Part shown: positions 1 through 7,964 of the stretch, piece by piece | How positions within the stretch are numbered: position 1 is the first letter of the stretch | How the letters are laid out: each line of letters starts with the position of its first letter | Source of the DNA: an uncultured Desulfovibrio sp. | Lineage (GTDB): Bacteria; Desulfobacterota; Desulfovibrionia; Desulfovibrionales; Desulfovibrionaceae | DNA: 64,000 bases | Assembly (NCBI RefSeq): GCF_944324505.1 | Contig: NZ_CALUWO010000001.1 | Coordinates: 372,001 to 436,000 of the forward strand | Direction of reading: 5' to 3' | Translations under genes and position numbers: made by a program | The notes under the pieces: model-generated | Seen by the model: the letters and a program-made list of their open reading frames with translations, nothing else | Database searches by the model: none | What the model was told of the DNA's origin: nothing

Positions 1-1
1 G

Positions 2-385
2 GTGGTCTGGAACAAGGTGGACTGCTGCGATCCGGCAATTTTCCCGCCCCGCTGGGCCGCCGGACATGTGGCCGTGCGCCTGTGCGCACGCTCCGGCGAG
101 GGACTGGAGGAGCTGACGCGCCAGCTCCGCGACCTGCTGCTGCACGATGCCGAGGCGCTGCCCCCCGAAGACGGCCTGGCGCCCAATGCCCGGCAGGCCC
201 TGGCCCTGGAACGTGCCCTTGACGAACTGCGCCGTCTGCGGCAGGACATAGAGACAGGCTGCCCCTATGACTGCTGCTCCGTACGTCTGGACACGGCAAC
301 GGCCCATCTGGATGAGGTAACCGGCAGCAACAGTCCTGACGAGGTACTGAACGCCGTCTTTGAACATTTCTGCATCGGCAAGTAA
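2..385 (+). CDS. mnmE: MnmE (TrmE), C-terminal fragment
   Basis: Partial gene cut by the left window edge; only the last 127 codons are present and the first visible codon is not a real start. MnmE is the GTPase that with MnmG installs the carboxymethylaminomethyl group on the wobble uridine of certain tRNAs. The fragment opens with the G4 motif NKVD of the G domain, continues through the helical domain, and ends in CIGK, the C-terminal tetrapeptide typical of MnmE whose cysteine is conserved. The preceding SNSPDEVLNAVFEHF stretch is also characteristic. The next gene follows 39 bases later on the same strand. Confidence 0.93.
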   Translation: MVWNKVDCCDPAIFPPRWAAGHVAVRLCARSGEGLEELTRQLRDLLLHDAEALPPEDGLAPNARQALALERALDELRRLRQDIETGCPYDCCSVRLDTATAHLDEVTGSNSPDEVLNAVFEHFCIGK

Positions 386-424
386 TCTTCCGCCCGCAGC
401 CAGGATCCCAAAACCACGCATATC

Positions 425-1030
425 ATGAATCAGGAATACCTGCGCCGTCGCCTGAGCAGCGACGAGATCAATGCCCTCCCCCTGCGCCATTACGAGGGGC
501 CAATCCATCTTGTGCGCACCGAAGCCCAATGGCGCGAGGCCCTGCCCCGCCTGCGGGAGGAGCGCATCATCGGCTTTGATACGGAAACCCGCCCCACCTT
601 CCGCAAGGGGCGGCTCAATGCCCCGTCGCTGGTGCAGCTGGCCACGGCCGATGCCGTTTTTCTGGTGCAGCTGGCCTGGCTGCCTTTCGGGGAATATCTG
701 GCCGAACTGCTGGCTGACGAGCGCCGGCTCAAGGTAGGCGTGGGCATTGGCGACGACATGCGGGAACTGATCAAGCTGCACGACTTCGCCCCGGCCGGGC
801 AGGTAGACCTGGGGCAGCTGGCCCGCGCCCATCACATGAACAGCCAGGGCCTGCGCACCCTGGCCGCCCATCTTTTCGGCTGGCGCATTTCCAAGGGGCC
901 GCAGTGCTCCAACTGGGGACTCATGGAACTGAGCCAGCGGCAGATCGTCTATGCCGCCACTGACGCCTGGGTGGGCCGCGCCCTCTATCTGCGCATGGAA
1001 GAACTGGGACTCACCGGAGAGCCGGCATGA
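425..1030 (+). CDS. DEDDy 3'-5' exonuclease domain protein
   Basis: Stand-alone exonuclease domain of 201 residues related to the catalytic part of RNase D and Werner-type exonucleases. Visible DEDDy residues are D52 and E54 in GFDTET, the D110/D111 pair in VGIGDDMREL, and Y176/D180 in YAATDAW. There is no HRDC domain, so it is shorter than RNase D. It should hydrolyse nucleotides from 3' ends using two metal ions; whether RNA or DNA is the substrate cannot be told. Its TGA overlaps the ATG of the next gene (ATGA), which implies translational coupling. Confidence 0.85.
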   Translation: MNQEYLRRRLSSDEINALPLRHYEGPIHLVRTEAQWREALPRLREERIIGFDTETRPTFRKGRLNAPSLVQLATADAVFLVQLAWLPFGEYLAELLADERRLKVGVGIGDDMRELIKLHDFAPAGQVDLGQLARAHHMNSQGLRTLAAHLFGWRISKGPQCSNWGLMELSQRQIVYAATDAWVGRALYLRMEELGLTGEPA

Positions 1031-2175
1031 TACCCTCGCTGCCGCCGCCTGCACTGGGAGCCAGACTGGCCTTCTTTACTGGCGGAACGGCCCTGCGCGG
1101 CGTCAGCCGCAGCCTTACCCGCCTGACCCACAATTCCGTCCATCTGGTCACCCCCTTTGATTCCGGCGGCAGCACCGCCACGCTGCGCCGCGCCTTTGCC
1201 ATGCCCGCCGTGGGCGACCTGCGCAACCGCCTTGCCGCGCTGGCCGACACGGACATTGTTCCGGCCGAGGTGCTGGCCTTCTGGGAATACCGCCTGCCGC
1301 AGGAGGGCGACCCCCAGGAGCTGCGCCAGGAGCTGCTCCGCATGGGCCAGAGCGCCCATCCCTGCTGGCGGCAGATGCCCGAAGTCTTTGCCGCTCCCAT
1401 GCGTCTGTATCTTTCCTTTTTCCTGCGGCGCATGCCCCGCGATTTTGACCCCCGGGTGGCCTGCCTGGGCAATCTGCTGCTGGCCGGCGGCTATCTGGAG
1501 CACCGGCGCGACTTCGGGCCGGTGCTGGCCTTTTTCTCCCGCCTGCTGCAAATCCGTGGCGTTGTCATGCCCGTTGTGGACGAAAGCCTGCACCTGGCCG
1601 CCGAACTGCATGACGGCAGCCGCGTCGTGGGCCAGCACCTTTTCAGCAGTCTGGAGCAGCCCATCCGCCGCCTGTATCTGACCGTGCATGAGCCGGACCG
1701 CCACTGCGTGGACCGCACGCCGTGCCGGCCGCCCCTGTCCGTCTCGGCGGCAGCCTATCTGCAAAGCGCCGGGGCCATCTGCTATCCCATGGGCAGCTTC
1801 TTCACCAGCGTGCTGGCCAATCTGCTGCCGGCCGGCGTGGGACAGGCCATACGCGCGGCCCGCTGCCCCAAGATATTCATTCCCAATTCCGGACAGGACA
1901 AGGAAGTCTTCGGTCTGTCCGTGGCCGGCCAGGCCCGCATGATTCTGCAAACCCTGCGTGAGGACTGCCCCGACGCTCCCACCCGGGACCTGCTGCATGC
2001 CGTGCTTGTGGACCGGCAGCACGGCTACTATGAAGGCGGCTGCAATTCCACCGAACTGGCCGACATGGGCCTGCGGGTCATTGACGTGGACATGGTGCGG
2101 GCCGACTGCCCGGAGCGCCATGACCCGGACAAGGTTGCCCTGGCTCTCATGCGCATCTGTAGCGGAGAACGCTGA
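1027..2175 (+). CDS. CofD/YvcK-like protein (GAK-system CofD-related type)
   Basis: 382 residues. The N-terminus FFTGGTALRGVSRSL followed by TPFDSGGSTATLRRAF is the nucleotide/phosphate-binding signature of the CofD (2-phospho-lactate transferase)/YvcK superfamily, in which the second part is normally VTVADDGGSSGRLR. Length and divergence fit the CofD-related subfamily described from the GAK gene system of deltaproteobacteria. None of the usual GAK partners (HprK-like kinase, ATP-grasp protein) lies in the window. No coenzyme F420 pathway is visible, so a true CofD reaction is unlikely and substrate is unknown. It overlaps both neighbours by a few bases and so belongs to the mnmE-exonuclease-rluA run. 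Confidence 0.75.
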   Translation: MIPSLPPPALGARLAFFTGGTALRGVSRSLTRLTHNSVHLVTPFDSGGSTATLRRAFAMPAVGDLRNRLAALADTDIVPAEVLAFWEYRLPQEGDPQELRQELLRMGQSAHPCWRQMPEVFAAPMRLYLSFFLRRMPRDFDPRVACLGNLLLAGGYLEHRRDFGPVLAFFSRLLQIRGVVMPVVDESLHLAAELHDGSRVVGQHLFSSLEQPIRRLYLTVHEPDRHCVDRTPCRPPLSVSAAAYLQSAGAICYPMGSFFTSVLANLLPAGVGQAIRAARCPKIFIPNSGQDKEVFGLSVAGQARMILQTLREDCPDAPTRDLLHAVLVDRQHGYYEGGCNSTELADMGLRVIDVDMVRADCPERHDPDKVALALMRICSGER

Positions 2176-3167
2176 TGGACGCCCCGTTCCTTTCGCCGGA
2201 AAGAACCCTCCACACCGTGGATGACGCACTGGCAGGGGAACGGCTGGACACGGCCCTGCGCCGCCTCTGCCCCGGGCTGAGCCTGCGCGCCGCCCGCCGC
2301 GCCATCCAGCGCGGCAGCATCCTGCTGAACGACAGACCGGCCCCTGCCGCCACGCGCCTGCGCCAGGGGCAGATCATCAGCCTGCCGCAGGCGGACCGGC
2401 AGCCGGATGCGGACAAGACGGCCTGCCGCCAGGTACGCCTGCTGTCGCGGCAGGGCGATTACGTCTGCCTCAGCAAGCCCGCCGGCCTGCACAGCGTTTC
2501 CCTGGCCGGCGATGCCGCCCCCAGCCTGGACCACTGCTGCCGGCCCCTGCTGGCGGCCCTGCCGGCCCCTGCCGCACAGGCCGTGCTGCTCCAGCGTCTG
2601 GACCGGGACACGTCAGGCCTGGTCTGTGCTGCCCTGAACGAAAGCGCAGCCACGGCCTTTCGCCAGGCCGAGGCCCAGGGGCAGTGCCAGAAGCGCTATG
2701 TGGCCCTGCTGCACGGCGCCCTGCCCGAACAGCGGACGGCAGACCGCCTGCTGGATACCTGCCACCGTCGTCAAAGCCGCGTGCTGGACCGGCCCGCCCC
2801 GCGCCTGCGCCAGACCCGCTTCACCCCTCTGCTGCTGCTGCGCGGCCCGGAGGCCGCTGCCCTGTTGCAGGCCCTGTATCCCGGCGTGGCCCTGCCCGCT
2901 TCCGTACCGGACCTGACCCTGGCCGGCTGCTGCATCCAGTGCGGCGCACGGCATCAGATACGCGCCCATGCCGCATGGCTGGGCTTTCCGCTCTGGGGGG
3001 ACCCTCTCTATAATCCGGCCTTCCGCCAGCAGTCTCCCCTGTCCTTTCTGCTGCACCACGGCATGCTGCATACCCCGTGGGGGCACTGGACGCTGCCGCC
3101 GCACTGGAATCTTTCCCCGCAACAGCATTCTCTGCTTGTCAACTGGCTTGAAACCCCTGTCCAATAA
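2175..3167 (+). CDS. RluA-family RNA pseudouridine synthase
   Basis: 330 residues with an N-terminal S4 RNA-binding domain (about residues 15-65, including RAARRAIQRGSILLN) and a C-terminal RluA-type catalytic domain. The catalytic motif reads RLDRDTSGLV, with the essential aspartate. Near the C-terminus RHQIRAHAAWLGFPLWGDPLY matches the family's RTHQIRVHLAxxGxPLxGDxxY motif. The start ATG overlaps the TGA of the CofD-like gene by one base. Which rRNA or tRNA uridine is modified cannot be inferred. Confidence 0.9.
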   Translation: MDAPFLSPERTLHTVDDALAGERLDTALRRLCPGLSLRAARRAIQRGSILLNDRPAPAATRLRQGQIISLPQADRQPDADKTACRQVRLLSRQGDYVCLSKPAGLHSVSLAGDAAPSLDHCCRPLLAALPAPAAQAVLLQRLDRDTSGLVCAALNESAATAFRQAEAQGQCQKRYVALLHGALPEQRTADRLLDTCHRRQSRVLDRPAPRLRQTRFTPLLLLRGPEAAALLQALYPGVALPASVPDLTLAGCCIQCGARHQIRAHAAWLGFPLWGDPLYNPAFRQQSPLSFLLHHGMLHTPWGHWTLPPHWNLSPQQHSLLVNWLETPVQ

Positions 3168-3237
3168 CGTCAACATGACGGGCGGCCCGCGCCGCCCTTC
3201 CGGCCCACAACCCTTTCCGCTGCCCCGAGGAGATCGC

Positions 3238-3867
3238 ATGTTCGCAGCCCTGTTACCGAAATCGGCCCCCTTCTTTGAAATGCTTCAGGAGCAGAATCAG
3301 CTGTTGCGCCACATGGCCGGCCTGCTGGTGGAAATGCTGGACAGAACCACCGGCATGGATGATGCCCACAAGCGCATATCCCTGCTGGAAGAACAGGGGG
3401 ATGCCCTGCATGTGCGCATCATCCGCGCCCTGTCCCAGACCTTTATCACGCCCATTGACCGCGAGGACATCCTGCGCATCAACCAGATGCAGGAAGAGGC
3501 CATGGACGGCATCCACACCCTGACCACCCGGCTGCACATCTTTGAATTTGACGAAGTGCGCTTTCCCATGCTGCAAATGAGCCGGGCCATCCGCTCCATG
3601 CTGGAACTGACGTCGCTTATGCTGGACGGTCTCTCGCACCGGCAGGACTGTCACAAGACCCATGCCTTCCGCCTGCTGCGCGATGAATGCGACATGGTGC
3701 TGGCCGTGGGCCTGGCGGAACTCATGGACCAGCCGGAAAACATCTCTGCCCGGGACATCATGGACATCCTCAAATGGAGCCAGGCCTACGACCGCATCAG
3801 CATGCTGCTGGAAAACGTGAACAGCCTGGCAGAAACCCTTGAAGAAGCGGTCCTCAAAAATGTTTGA
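3238..3867 (+). CDS. DUF47/PhoU-like phosphate transport accessory protein
   Basis: 209 residues, all helical in appearance, typical of the DUF47 (YkaA/Pit accessory) PhoU-like family. Members sit next to Pit phosphate transporters and are thought to modulate them. I chose the ATG at 3238 because GAGGAG lies eight bases upstream; the frame is open much further 5' but that overlaps the rluA gene. The end overlaps the Pit gene start by 8 bases (ATGTTTGA), so the two are co-translated. Confidence 0.87.
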   Translation: MFAALLPKSAPFFEMLQEQNQLLRHMAGLLVEMLDRTTGMDDAHKRISLLEEQGDALHVRIIRALSQTFITPIDREDILRINQMQEEAMDGIHTLTTRLHIFEFDEVRFPMLQMSRAIRSMLELTSLMLDGLSHRQDCHKTHAFRLLRDECDMVLAVGLAELMDQPENISARDIMDILKWSQAYDRISMLLENVNSLAETLEEAVLKNV

Positions 3868-4870
3868 GATACCTCTGCTCCTTATTCTCATTGTTGTGGT
3901 GGCCCTGGTTTTCGACTTTACCAACGGGGCGCACGACTGTGCCAATGCCATTGCCACCGTGGTCTCCACCAAGGTGGTCACCCCCCGCTTTGCCGTGGGC
4001 TGCGCGGCGCTGCTCAACCTTGTGGGCGCCCTGCTGGGCACCGAGGTGGCCAAGACCCTGGGCAGCGGCATTGTGCTGCCCGCCGTGGTGGAGGGAAGTC
4101 ATGTGCTGGTGCTGGCGGCCCTAGTGGGGGCCATTACCTGGAACTGCATCACCTGGTATTTCGGCATTCCCTCATCCTCGTCCCATGCGCTCATCGGCGG
4201 CCTCATCGGCGCGGCGCTGGCCAATTCCGGTCTGGAGGGCCTCAATCTGGGCGGCATTGTAAGCAAGGTGCTGATTCCCCTTGTGGTTTCCCCCCTGTCC
4301 GGCTATCTGGTGGGTTTTCTGATCATGTGGATCATCTACTGGACCTTTGCCCGCGTTTCCCGCAAGACCGTCAACAGAACCTTCCGCAAGCTGCAACTGC
4401 TGTCGGCGGGCTTCATGGCCACCAGCCACGGCCTCAACGATGCCCAGAAGACCATGGGCATCGTGACCCTTGCCCTCATGATCTTCGGCTATCTTGACAG
4501 CAGCAGCGTGGAGGTGCCCCTCTGGGTCAAGCTCAGCTGCGCCGGCGCCATGGCTCTGGGCACGGCCATCGGCGGCTGGAAGATCGTCAAGACCATGGGG
4601 CACCGCATCTTCAAGCTGGAGCCGGTGCACGGCTTTGCCGCCGAGTCCTCGGCCTCCCTCGTCATTGCCGGTGCGTCCATGCTGGGCGCCCCGGTCAGCA
4701 CCACCCACACCATTTCGGCCTGCATCTTCGGGGTCGGTTCCACCAAGCGCCTGAGCGCGGTGCGCTGGACCGTGGCCGGACAGCTGGTGACCGCCTGGGT
4801 GCTCACCCTGCCGGCTGCTGCCGTGGTGGGCTTTCTCTCCTACCTGCTGCTGCATCTGATCTGGAGCTGA
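3860..4870 (+). CDS. Inorganic phosphate transporter, PiT family
   Basis: 336-residue inner-membrane protein with about ten hydrophobic segments. Two inverted family signatures are visible: DFTNGAHDCANAIATVVSTK near the N-terminus and SHGLNDAQKTMGIVTLAL in the second half. PiT proteins carry metal-phosphate by ion symport. Start taken at 3860 (MFEIPLLL) rather than an upstream in-frame ATG at 3839, because it gives a normal N-terminus and the usual short overlap with the DUF47 gene. The pair ends at a strong hairpin. Confidence 0.93.
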   Translation: MFEIPLLLILIVVVALVFDFTNGAHDCANAIATVVSTKVVTPRFAVGCAALLNLVGALLGTEVAKTLGSGIVLPAVVEGSHVLVLAALVGAITWNCITWYFGIPSSSSHALIGGLIGAALANSGLEGLNLGGIVSKVLIPLVVSPLSGYLVGFLIMWIIYWTFARVSRKTVNRTFRKLQLLSAGFMATSHGLNDAQKTMGIVTLALMIFGYLDSSSVEVPLWVKLSCAGAMALGTAIGGWKIVKTMGHRIFKLEPVHGFAAESSASLVIAGASMLGAPVSTTHTISACIFGVGSTKRLSAVRWTVAGQLVTAWVLTLPAAAVVGFLSYLLLHLIWS

Positions 4871-4895
4871 GCGGCAGCCGTCACGCATGACAAGC

Positions 4896-4930
4896 GAACG
4901 GGCATTTCCCCTCTGGGGAAATGCCCGTTC
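4896..4930. terminator. Bidirectional hairpin between pit and metF
   Basis: Perfect 16-bp inverted repeat (4896-4911 with 4915-4930) with a 3-base loop, lying between the convergent ends of the Pit gene and metF. The flanking T-tracts are weak on both sides, so termination efficiency is uncertain. Confidence 0.6.
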
Positions 4931-4954
4931 TCGTTGCCCGTGTTGAGGTATGCG

Positions 4955-5827
4955 TTACAGGCCGGTTTCCTGGCGCAGGCGCAGGCAGAGATCGGCCTTG
5001 TTGAGCGTGTACAGATGAATGCCGGGCGCCCCCTCGTCCAGCAGGCGGCGAATCTGGCGCACGGCAAAGCGCAGCCCTGCTTCGCGCACGGCCTCGGCCC
5101 CGCCCTGCCGGTCTGCCTCTTCCAGCTGGAGGTAGAGCTTGCCGGGAATATTGGCGCCGCAAAGGCTGAGCACCCGCCGCAGGGATTCAAAGCTCTGGAT
5201 GGGCAGAATGCCGGGAATGACCGGCGTGGTAAAACCCTGCGCCCGCAGGCCGCGCACCAGGTCCACGTATTCGCGCACATCAAAGAAAAGCTGGGTGACC
5301 ACAAAATCGGCCCCGGCCGCAATCTTGGCCGCCAGATGGTGCCTGTCGTCGGCAAAGGTCGGCGATTCGGGATGCGGACAGGGATAGCCGGCCACCGCCA
5401 CTCCCATGTCGGGCGCCTGCTGGCGGATGAAACGCACCAGGTCCAGCGCGTGCCGGAAGTGCCCGGCGTTCCAGTCCCAGTTCGGATCGCCGGCCGGAGG
5501 ATCGCCACGCAGGGCCAGCACGTCCGTCACGCCGCCGGCACGCAGGTCATCCAAAAAGGCCGTGATGCGCTCCGGCGAGGCCCCCACACAGGTAAGATGC
5601 GCCATGACCTGATAGCCGCGCCGGACCAGCTCTGTGGTCACATTCAGCGTATTCTGCTGCTTTTTTCCGCCCGCGCCATAGGTTACCGACGCAAACAGCG
5701 GGTTGACCGCACGAAGGCGGTCCACCGTGGCGTAAAACGCCGGCAGATGCGCCGGATCGGACGGGGGAAAGAATTCAAAGGACAGAAAGGGTTTCTGCCG
5801 CTGCCGCAGGGCATTACCTATGGTCAT
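4955..5827 (-). CDS. metF: Methylenetetrahydrofolate reductase
   Basis: 290-residue flavoprotein that reduces 5,10-methylene-THF to 5-methyl-THF for methionine synthesis. The N-terminal FLSFEFFPP (with the catalytic glutamate) and the later LRGDPP, GYPCPHPES and QLFFD motifs are diagnostic. It has the short bacterial form without the eukaryotic regulatory domain. An upstream in-frame ATG exists at 5860, but the ATG at 5827 has GGAGGA just upstream and is preferred. A strong promoter with an embedded palindrome precedes it. Confidence 0.95.
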   Translation of the reverse strand: MTIGNALRQRQKPFLSFEFFPPSDPAHLPAFYATVDRLRAVNPLFASVTYGAGGKKQQNTLNVTTELVRRGYQVMAHLTCVGASPERITAFLDDLRAGGVTDVLALRGDPPAGDPNWDWNAGHFRHALDLVRFIRQQAPDMGVAVAGYPCPHPESPTFADDRHHLAAKIAAGADFVVTQLFFDVREYVDLVRGLRAQGFTTPVIPGILPIQSFESLRRVLSLCGANIPGKLYLQLEEADRQGGAEAVREAGLRFAVRQIRRLLDEGAPGIHLYTLNKADLCLRLRQETGL

Positions 5828-5862
5828 GACGGGATCCTCCTGGCGAAATGTGCTGAACACAG

Positions 5863-5896
5863 CTTATATCAATATAACTTGATATGTCAATATATC
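5863..5896 (-). promoter_or_regulatory. metF promoter with embedded operator
   Basis: Read on the minus strand: -35 TTGACA (5885-5890), a 16-base spacer and -10 TATAAG (5863-5868). A perfect inverted repeat ATATCAA-N6-TTGATAT (5866-5885) fills the spacer and touches both boxes. A second, shorter one, GATAT-N6-ATATC (5881-5896), overlaps it. A bound repressor here would block RNA polymerase. Known Desulfovibrio regulators of methionine genes are ArsR-type SahR/SamR; assignment to one of them is inference. Confidence 0.7.
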
Positions 5897-5972
5897 CTGG
5901 TTCACGCTGACGTGCTGCATCCTTCGCCCACTGCACCCTTGCCTTCGCCCGGCAGGCATTTTATTTTGGGAC

Positions 5973-7205
5973 ATGCCCCTTTTCTCCGCCCGACACGCCA
6001 CGCCCGCCCTTTTTCTGCGCCTCGTGCTTGCTGCCGTGCTGCCGGTCTGCTGCCTTGCGGCACTGCTGCTGGCATACCCTGCGGCCCCTTGTCAGGCCGG
6101 GGCGACCTGCTCCCTGCACGTGCGGGACTGTGCCGAGGCCGTCCGTTCGGAAAACCGGCCCGAAGACAGTCTGGACGAAAGCGCGCTCTTTGGCTATGAC
6201 GCCGCTCCCCAGTCCTCGCGACTGCCGCTCACGCAGCACCGGCGCAGCACCACGGCTTCGCCAAAGCCTGACGCCGGGCAGCCGCCGGCGGCATCCGCAG
6301 CGACACCGCCCCCATCGGCACAGCCGGCCCCGCCGGCAGCACCGGCAACGGACGACACGCCAGGCCAGACGCCCGCAGCGCAGACCGCCCCCTGGCGCAG
6401 TATGGAAGATGGCGTGGAATATGCCTCGCTGCCCCTTCCGCTTCCCCGAGAGGAGGAAGGCCCGCAGATCGCCATGCTGCGCCTGCATCCCGACAAGGTG
6501 GACTTTCTGCTCTGCGCCATCGGGCGGGAGGGGCACCAGGCGCTGACCCTCAGCGAATGGGGCGAACGCAAGAATCTGGTGGCAGCCATCAATGCCAGCA
6601 TGTACCTGCCCGACGGCACCACCAGTACCGGCTACATGCGTGATGGCGATTATACCAATAACGGCCGCCTGGTAAAACGCTTTGGCGCCTTCTTTCTGGC
6701 CGGTCCCGACAGGGAGGATCTGCCCCGCGCCACCGTCATTGACAAGACCCGCCCGGACTGGAAGGAAATGCTGTCGCACTACCGGCTGGTCATCCAGAAC
6801 TACCGCCTGGTGGATGCCAACCGTCAGGTGCTCTGGAACCGGGGCGGGCCATGGTACTCCATTTCGGCCATCGGACAGGACGGCCAGGGCAATATCCTTT
6901 TTCTGCACTGCCGCGAACCCATAGAGGCCGCCACCTTTGCCCGGGGCCTTCTGGAAATGCCGCTGGATGTCCGCACGGTCATGTATGTGGAAGGCGGCGG
7001 ACAGGCCGGACTGCTGCTGCGCTCCCGCCTGCTGCGCCGGGAGCTGGCCGGCCGCAAGGCCACGGATTTTCTGGCCACCGGCAATCTGCGCTCCCCCCTG
7101 CCCAATGTGCTGGGCGCACGGCGGCGCTGCCCTCGGGAACAGACGCCGGATGCCGCCGGGCAGACGCCGGCCCCTGACGACATTTCTAATAAAAAAAATT
7201 ACTGA
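5973..7205 (+). CDS. Exported phosphodiester-glycosidase-like protein (DUF2233/NAGPA family)
   Basis: 410 residues. A hydrophobic segment at about residues 11-35 acts as signal peptide or anchor. A proline/alanine-rich linker (about 80-145) follows, then the globular domain (about 150-385) with INASMY, GYMRDG and YVEGGGQAGLLL, which match the phosphodiester glycosidase (NAGPA, formerly DUF2233) fold. The family includes enzymes uncovering mannose-6-phosphate and bacterial cell-surface hydrolases; the substrate here is unknown. No good Shine-Dalgarno precedes the ATG, only GGGA. Faces away from metF. Confidence 0.8.
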   Translation: MPLFSARHATPALFLRLVLAAVLPVCCLAALLLAYPAAPCQAGATCSLHVRDCAEAVRSENRPEDSLDESALFGYDAAPQSSRLPLTQHRRSTTASPKPDAGQPPAASAATPPPSAQPAPPAAPATDDTPGQTPAAQTAPWRSMEDGVEYASLPLPLPREEEGPQIAMLRLHPDKVDFLLCAIGREGHQALTLSEWGERKNLVAAINASMYLPDGTTSTGYMRDGDYTNNGRLVKRFGAFFLAGPDREDLPRATVIDKTRPDWKEMLSHYRLVIQNYRLVDANRQVLWNRGGPWYSISAIGQDGQGNILFLHCREPIEAATFARGLLEMPLDVRTVMYVEGGGQAGLLLRSRLLRRELAGRKATDFLATGNLRSPLPNVLGARRRCPREQTPDAAGQTPAPDDISNKKNY

Positions 7206-7321
7206 TAAGCGCGCAAAACCCCTTTACAGCGCGCCGGGAATAGGACACACTGTGCCCGTTGCGAAGAGATTTCTCACAGGCAAACACGCCTGCAACACCA
7301 TAACGATCAAGCGAGGATGCC

Positions 7322-7702
7322 ATGCCCAAGCAGCTCGAAATTTATAAGTGCACGCATTGCGGCAATATTGTTGAAGTCTTCCATGCCGGCGCAGCGCCGC
7401 TGCAGTGCTGTGGCGAAGCCATGAAGCTCATGGCCGAAGGTTCCACCGACGGTGCCCTGGAAAAGCATGTGCCCGTCATTGAAAAGATTGATGGCGGCTA
7501 CAAGGTCAGCGTGGGCAGCGTGCCCCATCCCATGCAGGAAGAGCACTATGTGGAATGGATCGAACTCATTGCCGACAACCAGGTGCTGACCTGTTTCCTC
7601 AAGCCCGGGGACAAGCCGGAAGCCGTGTTCAAGACCGATGCCGCCAAGGTGACGGCCCGCGAATACTGCAACCTGCACGGCCACTGGAAAGCGGAAAACT
7701 AA
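7322..7702 (+). CDS. dfx: Desulfoferrodoxin (superoxide reductase)
   Basis: 126 residues, two iron sites. Centre I (desulforedoxin-like FeCys4) is formed by C10, C13, C29 and C30. Centre II, the catalytic Fe(His4Cys) site, has H49, H69, H75, H119 and C116, with E47/K48 adjacent to the site. It reduces superoxide to hydrogen peroxide in the cytoplasm without releasing oxygen, drawing electrons from rubredoxin, which is the next gene. GAGGA precedes the ATG at 7322. The dfx-rub-roo order matches the known Desulfovibrio rbo-rub-roo arrangement. Confidence 0.97.
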   Translation: MPKQLEIYKCTHCGNIVEVFHAGAAPLQCCGEAMKLMAEGSTDGALEKHVPVIEKIDGGYKVSVGSVPHPMQEEHYVEWIELIADNQVLTCFLKPGDKPEAVFKTDAAKVTAREYCNLHGHWKAEN

Positions 7703-7732
7703 CGACATTTCAACCTTCAAGGAGAATATCCC

Positions 7733-7873
7733 ATGCAGAAGTACGTTTGCGGCGTGTGCGGCTATGAGTATGATCCTGCCGAAAATGATAATGTTCCCTT
7801 TGATCAGCTGCCCGACGACTGGACGTGTCCCGTGTGCGGTGTGAGCAAGGACCAGTTCACCCCCGCTGAATAA
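7733..7873 (+). CDS. rub: Rubredoxin, short form
   Basis: 46 codons. Iron ligands are C6 and C9 (CGVC) and C32 and C35 (CPVC). Typical rubredoxins have about 52-54 residues; here the central loop between the two cysteine pairs is about seven residues shorter, as in the 45-residue rubredoxin of D. desulfuricans ATCC 27774, to which the sequence is very similar from memory. It is the electron carrier for desulfoferrodoxin and for rubredoxin:oxygen oxidoreductase. AAGGAG lies 9 bases upstream of the ATG; 30 bases separate it from dfx. Confidence 0.96.
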   Translation: MQKYVCGVCGYEYDPAENDNVPFDQLPDDWTCPVCGVSKDQFTPAE

Positions 7874-7896
7874 GCAGGAGAAAAACCCGGATTCTC

Positions 7897-7930
7897 CGCC
7901 TGCCCCGCTGCTGCGGGGCAGGCGTTTCCT
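7897..7930 (+). terminator. Hairpin between rub and roo
   Basis: 12-bp GC-rich stem (7897-7908 with 7913-7924), 4-base loop, followed by TTTCCTATTT. It looks like an intrinsic terminator or attenuator separating dfx-rub from roo. Confidence 0.7.
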
Positions 7931-7964
7931 ATTTCCATTTCCACCCTAGCCTGCCGGAGACACC

